Assembly (NCBI GenBank): GCA_003250235.1
Contig: QKGY01000082.1
Span: forward strand, 1 to 9,409
DNA: 9,409 nt
DNA from: Desulfuromonadaceae bacterium
GTDB taxonomy: Bacteria; Desulfobacterota; Desulfuromonadia; Desulfuromonadales; SZUA-540
Reading direction: 5' to 3'
Shown here: positions 4,825 through 9,409 of the stretch, in pieces
How the letters are laid out: each line of letters begins with the position of its first letter
Numbering within the stretch: the stretch's first letter is position 1
Translations under genes and position numbers: made by a program
The notes under the pieces: generated by a model
Told to the model about the DNA's origin: nothing
Databases searched by the model: none
Seen by the model: the letters and a program-made list of their open reading frames with translations, nothing else

Positions 4825-6549
4825 ATGTCCAAAAAAGCGATTAAACCTTCACTGAAAAATCCGTTTGATCCACCGGAAAAAGTTGAATTCACGATTCCCG
4901 GCGAAATTGCCGGTGTAACGGGTGGATACGAAGAGGCGATGAAGGAAGGCCACGACCTGATCCAACGCCCGATTAAATCGGTAAGCGTTGCTCAGATCGA
5001 AAAGCAGCATTTCAAAAAGCGGATGACCGTTTGGGAGCGGATCCGCGTTCTGACGGATAAAGAACCCAATATCCTGTACCAGAACTGGGGCAAAAACCTT
5101 GACGGGGCTTCTCTGGTAACGGGGATTCTCAATATCAAGGGCCGCGATGTGGCCCTGTATGGACATGATTTTACCGTGCGCGCCGGATCCATGGATGCCA
5201 CCAACGGTCAGAAACTGGCCCGCCTCTTCCAGATGGCCGGTGAAAAAGGAATCCCTCTGATCGGCATGAACGACAGTGCCGGGGCCTATGTCCCCGCCGG
5301 GGTGGGTGGTCTTGACGGGTATGCCGAGGCCTTCACCGCCCTGCGCAAGATCAGCGGTGTTGTCCCCAGCATCATGTGCATGTTCGGTTTCAATGCCGGC
5401 GGCGGAAGCTATCTTCCTCGACAAGGCAGTTTTGTCATTCAGCCCAGCGACACCTTTTTCGGTCTTACAGGGCCGGGGGTGGTCAAATCCGTCCTGGGTG
5501 AGGATATCACCCCCGAGGAGCTGGGTGGTCCCAAGGTCCATGGCAAATCCGGCGTGGCGGATCTGACCGTAGGCGACGAGGTTGCCGCCCTGCGTACGGC
5601 GATCAGTCTGCTGAGCTATCTGCCGGACAACAACAGCGTGATGGCTCCCTTCCAGGAGACGAGCGACCCTCTCGACCGTAAAACCTGGGAGATCAACACC
5701 CTGCTGAAAAAGACCTTCAATTCGCCGACAGGCTTCAATACCCCCTTTGATGTATCGCTCATGATCCAGCAGATTTGCGACCATGGCGACTATTTCGAAA
5801 TGCAGCCCGACCGGGCCCGTAACGTCATCACTGCCTTTGGCCGTCTCGGCGGCAACGTAGTCGGTTTCGTCGCCAACAACAGCGCTGTCGACTCAGGGCA
5901 GATCGATTGCGATGCGGCCTACAAGATCGCCCGTTTCAACCGGTTCTGCAATATCTACAATATCCCTCTGATTTTCATGGAGGATACCACAGGGTTCCTG
6001 CCTGGACGCGAGCAGGAGGCCCGCGGCATCGTTCAGGCGGGCCGCGCCATGCTCGATTCGATCGTGGATATCAGAACGCCGCGAATCCTGCTGATCATCC
6101 GAAACGCTTTCGGTGGCGCGTACGCCTCTTACAACAACTATCCCACCGGTGCCGATCTTGTTCTGGCGCTTCCCACAACCCGCCTGGCTGTTATGGGCCC
6201 GGCCGGTAAAGAGTTTGTCTACAAGGATGAGCTTCGTAAATTACGCGGTTCTGTGGCCGAACGCGTGAAAAAAGGCATCCAGGAGCGGCTTGATGCGGGA
6301 ATCAGGGATGATGTGGCGAAAAAGGATGCGGAGAAGGAAGCCGCCGATTGGCTCAAGGCTGCCGAAGCGGAACTCAATCTGCGCTACGAGAAAGAGCTGA
6401 TGAACCCGAAGGAGGCTCTCAGCCTGGGTTCGATCTCCAGCATAGTCATGCCTACAGATTTGCGGAAAGTTCTGGGTGAGAACCTCAATTTCTTCCTGAG
6501 GCATTACAAGCCGGGCCCGATGCAGGCGGTCCAGCGCGAGTTTTATTAA
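4825..6549 (+). CDS. Acyl-CoA carboxylase, carboxyltransferase (beta) subunit
   Basis: This cytoplasmic subunit transfers CO2 from carboxybiotin to an acyl-CoA; acetyl-CoA or propionyl-CoA are the commonest substrates of the family. It is 574 residues from ATG 4825, against about 510-530 for most PccB/MmdA-type subunits. Both crotonase-like halves are present. The N half shows KRMTVWERI (the usual GKLTxxERI), NDSAGA at 149-154, the CoA oxyanion-hole glycines NAGGGS at 190-195 and LTGPGVVKSVLGED at 214-227, then EELGG and KSGVA. The C half shows GRLGGNVVGFVANN at 339-352, GFLPGREQE at 390-398, the second oxyanion-hole segment RNAFGGAY at 426-433 and AVMGPAGKEFVY at 455-466. A charged helical segment at about 470-525, rich in Lys, Glu and Ala, is 35-40 residues longer than usual before the closing NPKEALSLG block. 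A biotin carboxylase/carrier gene follows after 50 bases, so the pair is an operon encoding a complete enzyme. Substrate is not readable from sequence. Confidence 0.9.
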   Translation: MSKKAIKPSLKNPFDPPEKVEFTIPGEIAGVTGGYEEAMKEGHDLIQRPIKSVSVAQIEKQHFKKRMTVWERIRVLTDKEPNILYQNWGKNLDGASLVTGILNIKGRDVALYGHDFTVRAGSMDATNGQKLARLFQMAGEKGIPLIGMNDSAGAYVPAGVGGLDGYAEAFTALRKISGVVPSIMCMFGFNAGGGSYLPRQGSFVIQPSDTFFGLTGPGVVKSVLGEDITPEELGGPKVHGKSGVADLTVGDEVAALRTAISLLSYLPDNNSVMAPFQETSDPLDRKTWEINTLLKKTFNSPTGFNTPFDVSLMIQQICDHGDYFEMQPDRARNVITAFGRLGGNVVGFVANNSAVDSGQIDCDAAYKIARFNRFCNIYNIPLIFMEDTTGFLPGREQEARGIVQAGRAMLDSIVDIRTPRILLIIRNAFGGAYASYNNYPTGADLVLALPTTRLAVMGPAGKEFVYKDELRKLRGSVAERVKKGIQERLDAGIRDDVAKKDAEKEAADWLKAAEAELNLRYEKELMNPKEALSLGSISSIVMPTDLRKVLGENLNFFLRHYKPGPMQAVQREFY

Positions 6550-6585
6550 GCACTCACCCGAACCCTATCTAAAAAGAATCTGATT

Positions 6586-6590
6586 GGAGA
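6586..6590 (+). promoter_or_regulatory. Ribosome binding site for the biotin carboxylase gene
   Basis: GGAGA lies nine bases before the ATG at 6600 in the 50-base gap after the carboxyltransferase stop. It fixes the start of the second gene, and no terminator or promoter is seen in the gap. Confidence 0.8.
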
Positions 6591-6599
6591 TATATAGCG

Positions 6600-9409
6600 A
6601 TGGCCCAACAAAGAGATTTCTATAACGACAATCCCCTGATTCACAGAGACCGCTGCCTGGGTAAGTCCGCCTCCGAGTGGGTGCGCTCCTTTGCCTGCGA
6701 GGATCTCAAGCCCCTCATCGTGTGTCGTGGCCCTATCCGCAAAGAGGCGATGGATGTCTATGAGGAAATGGGGATCACCCACTACGGAATCCTGCTTTCA
6801 GAGAAGGACTCGATCGTCTACCCCAATGCCCTGTCGCCTGAGTTGCGTCAGCTGACGGATTCGCGGCGGGTACACCGTGTTCCTGATTATTCGGGGGCCA
6901 GCAAGGAGGAGCGCATTGAGCGTATCCACCAGATCATCCGAATCGCCAAGGACAACGGCTACGATTCGATTTTTGCCGGATACGGTTTCATGGCGGAAGA
7001 TGAGGAGTTTGTTGCCGCCATTGAAAAGGCGGGCCTGACATTCATCGGACCCTGTGCCGCTACGCAGGCCAATGCCGGTAAAAAAGACGAGGCAAAGCGA
7101 ACCGCCTTAAGTGTCAATGTCAGTGTCACTCCCGGGATCGACAATGTTACGGCAAGGACACTCGTCAAAAAACATCCCAGTCGGGACAAGCTGCTGGCTT
7201 TGGTAAAGGCGGAAGGGCTCGACTGTGACAAAGAGGTTCTCAATGACAAAGACCTCTCTCTGGAAGAGCTTGCCGACCACATTCTCTATGCCTCTTACCA
7301 GAAAGGGCTTGATCTTTTCTCCATAGAGGAACTCTGTGCCCAGGTGCAGTTTGAAGTGGCCGAGATGTTCCGCAAGTATTCCAGAAGCCGCGTTCGTCTT
7401 AAAGCCATCGGTGGTGGCGGCGGCAAGGGGCAGCGAATTCTTGGGGCGTCTCTGTTGACCGCCAAAAGCATCAACGAAGCTCTGATCGAGCAGGAAGCTG
7501 CCAATGCTCCGGGATTGGTCCGTGAAGTGCTCAACGAGGTCAAGGCCAACGGTGTCGGTGACAACAAGAACGTCCTGATCGAGTTGAACATCGAGCAGAC
7601 CCGGCACAACGAGATCCAGCTCATCGGCAATGGGGAATGGTGCCTGGCCCTTGGTGGGCGTGACTGCTCCCTGCAGATGCATGAGCAGAAGCTTCTCGAA
7701 GTTTCCGTGACTCAGGAAGGACTCAAAACCCGGATCGAGGAAGCCCGCAAAGCGAGTCAGGAGAAGGCGGCCAAGGCCCTGGAGACAGACCTGACGGTTC
7801 TCAAGCGCATGGAAGAGGAAGCGGAGCGATTTGGTCAGGCGGTCGGGCTGGATTCGGCATCGACTTTCGAATGTATCGTCGACCGGGATCGCCACTATTT
7901 CATGGAAGTAAATACCCGTATCCAGGTGGAACACCGGGTCACGGAACTCTGTTACAGCCTCAAGTTCACCAATCCCAAAGACAAGAAGGATTTCTTCATT
8001 GTCGAGTCGCTGGTTGAGGCCATGGCCCTGTTGGCTCGTCATAAAAAGCGCCTGCCCAAGCCCGAGCGTATCGTGCGCTTTAATGCGGCCGTCGAGGCGC
8101 GCCTTAACGCTACCGACGCGTCGCTGTCACCTCATGCCGGCGGCATGATCCGCCACTGGTCCCGCCCCATCGAAGGGGAGATCCGTGACGACCAGGGCAT
8201 CAGCGCGCTGAATCCCGATACTGGTTTGTTCATGAAGTATCGGGTTGCCGGAGCCTATGACTCCAACATTGCCCTGCTGCTGACCAAGGGGGAGGATCGC
8301 CTTGAGAGCTACAGACATCTCTCGAAGGTTCTTCGTAGCACCAAGATCCGTGGAACCGATCTGGCCACCAACCTCGAATTCCACTATGGCCTGGTCAACT
8401 GGTTCATTGGCAGCACGGTCAATGCCAAGCCGACCACCCGGTTTGTCGTCCCCTACCTCACTCTGGTTGGAATGCTGAAGGAAGAATCCAACAAGCTTGA
8501 CCCGGTCTATGCGTTCCTGCAGATGAAAAAGCAGTACGCGCAAAAAGTTACCGAAAAATTCGGCGATCAGCCGGATGTGCTGGGTAAAGAGCTTAAAAAC
8601 ATGTCGGAACTGCTCGATCGCAAGGGAACGCTGTTGACCCGGCCCATTGAGCGCCTGCTGGAAGATCCCCATATGCTTTCCGGCTGGCTCAGCCTCAACA
8701 AGAGAAATTTCCGGCTTGAGAAGGGCAAGGTCGTCTGGCTGCGTAATCCCCTGGTGGTTCTCGATGAGACCTATGAATATCTCAACAAGTCGTTTAATCC
8801 GAAAGAGCCTGCTGCCGAGGTGATCTGGAGCCATGACAACGAGTTGTTGCAGAAGGCCCTTCGCTTTTACGACATCCTGAATGAGAAGCTCAACCTCCAC
8901 AAAGAGGACTACTTCCAGCTCAACGAAATTCTTCAGAAGGAGAAACCCCAGGGAGGGTTTGACGCCGAAATGTGGGAGCAGATTCGTGCCACCCATTACG
9001 GCTATGAGGCGGGTGTCGAACTGCTCGGTATGGTCTTCCTGGTCGCTGAAAACACCAAATTCTGGGATCTGAGAGTTGAAGACGATCTGGAAATCACCAT
9101 TCCCGAATATCTGACAGATCCGGAATTGCAGGCCCGCATGAAAAAAGTACTGGTGCCCCCTCCGGCAACCAAAGCCGATGAGATTGTGGCGGCCTGTGGA
9201 GGGATGTACTATGCTCAGGAGGCGCCCGGTATGCCACACTTCGTTGAGGAGGGCATGCACTTTGAAAAAGGTCAGCCCCTCTACATCATTGAAGTCATGA
9301 AGATGTTCAATACGATTCGGGCACCGTTCTCAGGCACTATCGACAAGATTCAGATTACCGGCGGTGAGGGGACCATTGTTTCCAAGGGACAACCCCTGTT
9401 TAAAATTAC
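6600..9409 (+). CDS. Large biotin carboxylase/biotin carrier fusion, acyl-CoA carboxylase alpha subunit, 3' end cut by window
   Basis: This subunit carboxylates its own biotin using ATP and bicarbonate and passes the carboxyl group to the carboxyltransferase encoded just upstream. The frame runs unbroken from ATG 6600 for 936 codons plus two bases. An N-terminal biotin carboxylase spans about residues 35-600: GYGFMAED, the ATP-binding Lys162 region, LKAIGGGGGKG at 267-277 (Lys268 and the glycine-rich loop), HNEIQLIGNG at 336-345, GRDCSLQMHEQK at 353-364, FMEVNTRIQVEH at 434-445, the EARLN Arg at 501 and YDS at 553-555. These match the substrate- and metal-binding residues of E. coli AccC by position in motifs. 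A helical region at about 605-860 follows, then a biotinyl domain with EVMKMFN at 898-904, biotin on Lys901, and TIRAPFSG. Oddities: about 60 extra residues between Lys162 and Lys268, and a middle block longer than in PCC alpha. It should end a few residues past the window. A pyruvate carboxylase is less likely, since no HMGL-type domain is seen. Confidence 0.9.
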   Translation, partial: MAQQRDFYNDNPLIHRDRCLGKSASEWVRSFACEDLKPLIVCRGPIRKEAMDVYEEMGITHYGILLSEKDSIVYPNALSPELRQLTDSRRVHRVPDYSGASKEERIERIHQIIRIAKDNGYDSIFAGYGFMAEDEEFVAAIEKAGLTFIGPCAATQANAGKKDEAKRTALSVNVSVTPGIDNVTARTLVKKHPSRDKLLALVKAEGLDCDKEVLNDKDLSLEELADHILYASYQKGLDLFSIEELCAQVQFEVAEMFRKYSRSRVRLKAIGGGGGKGQRILGASLLTAKSINEALIEQEAANAPGLVREVLNEVKANGVGDNKNVLIELNIEQTRHNEIQLIGNGEWCLALGGRDCSLQMHEQKLLEVSVTQEGLKTRIEEARKASQEKAAKALETDLTVLKRMEEEAERFGQAVGLDSASTFECIVDRDRHYFMEVNTRIQVEHRVTELCYSLKFTNPKDKKDFFIVESLVEAMALLARHKKRLPKPERIVRFNAAVEARLNATDASLSPHAGGMIRHWSRPIEGEIRDDQGISALNPDTGLFMKYRVAGAYDSNIALLLTKGEDRLESYRHLSKVLRSTKIRGTDLATNLEFHYGLVNWFIGSTVNAKPTTRFVVPYLTLVGMLKEESNKLDPVYAFLQMKKQYAQKVTEKFGDQPDVLGKELKNMSELLDRKGTLLTRPIERLLEDPHMLSGWLSLNKRNFRLEKGKVVWLRNPLVVLDETYEYLNKSFNPKEPAAEVIWSHDNELLQKALRFYDILNEKLNLHKEDYFQLNEILQKEKPQGGFDAEMWEQIRATHYGYEAGVELLGMVFLVAENTKFWDLRVEDDLEITIPEYLTDPELQARMKKVLVPPPATKADEIVAACGGMYYAQEAPGMPHFVEEGMHFEKGQPLYIIEVMKMFNTIRAPFSGTIDKIQITGGEGTIVSKGQPLFKI

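Noticed and set aside
4849..5784. Long open frame on the minus strand opposite the carboxyltransferase gene
   Set aside because: It lies wholly over a gene with clear conserved motifs in the other strand, has no ribosome binding site of note and its translation resembles no family. It is a shadow of biased codon use.
7107..9260. Two long minus-strand open frames (7107-8042 and 8127-9260) opposite the biotin carboxylase gene
   Set aside because: The plus-strand frame through this stretch carries every biotin carboxylase and biotinyl motif in order. The antisense frames are explained by the GC-rich third positions of that gene.

Overview
The window looks like chromosomal DNA of an anaerobic deltaproteobacterium, probably Desulfuromonadales-like (Desulfuromonas, Pelobacter or Geobacter relatives). 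This is an inference from three things: moderately GC-rich coding sequence, menaquinone synthesis by the futalosine route, and a biotin-dependent carboxylase operon. No ribosomal RNA or other taxonomic marker is present, so the lineage is a best guess. No tRNA, rRNA, CRISPR array, transposase or phage gene is visible. Gene order and composition look like ordinary core metabolism with one information-rich intergenic region.

Layout: (1) 1-1404 (+) is the 3' part of serA, D-3-phosphoglycerate dehydrogenase, cut by the left window edge. (2) 1419-1462 is a perfectly symmetric bidirectional terminator shared by serA and the convergent gene set to its right. (3) 4204 to 1480 (-) is a likely three-gene operon read leftwards: an unrecognised 360-residue protein with a TTG start, then mqnB (futalosine hydrolase), then mqnD (1,4-dihydroxy-6-naphthoate synthase). 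mqnB and mqnD overlap by ATGA. (4) 4205-4824 is a 620-base divergent regulatory region with a candidate promoter on each strand, several inverted repeats and a leader of about 250 nt. (5) 4825-6549 and 6600 to the right edge (+) form a two-gene operon for a biotin-dependent acyl-CoA carboxylase. The first gene is a 574-residue carboxyltransferase subunit. The second is a very large biotin carboxylase/biotin carrier fusion, of which 936 codons are visible, open to the window edge and missing only its last residues.

How the genes work together: MqnB and MqnD act in the same pathway. MqnB cleaves the base from a futalosine-type intermediate, and MqnD acts after MqnC to give 1,4-dihydroxy-6-naphthoate, a precursor of menaquinone. 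MqnA, MqnC and MqnE are not here and must be encoded elsewhere. The carboxylase pair has all three activities needed for ATP- and bicarbonate-dependent carboxylation of an acyl-CoA: biotin carboxylase, biotin carrier and carboxyltransferase. The most unusual part of the window is the architecture of this carboxylase. The biotin carboxylase carries an extra segment of about 60 residues before its glycine-rich ATP loop and a helical block of about 260 residues before the biotinyl domain. The carboxyltransferase carries a charged helical insertion near its C-terminus. The substrate cannot be read from sequence alone.
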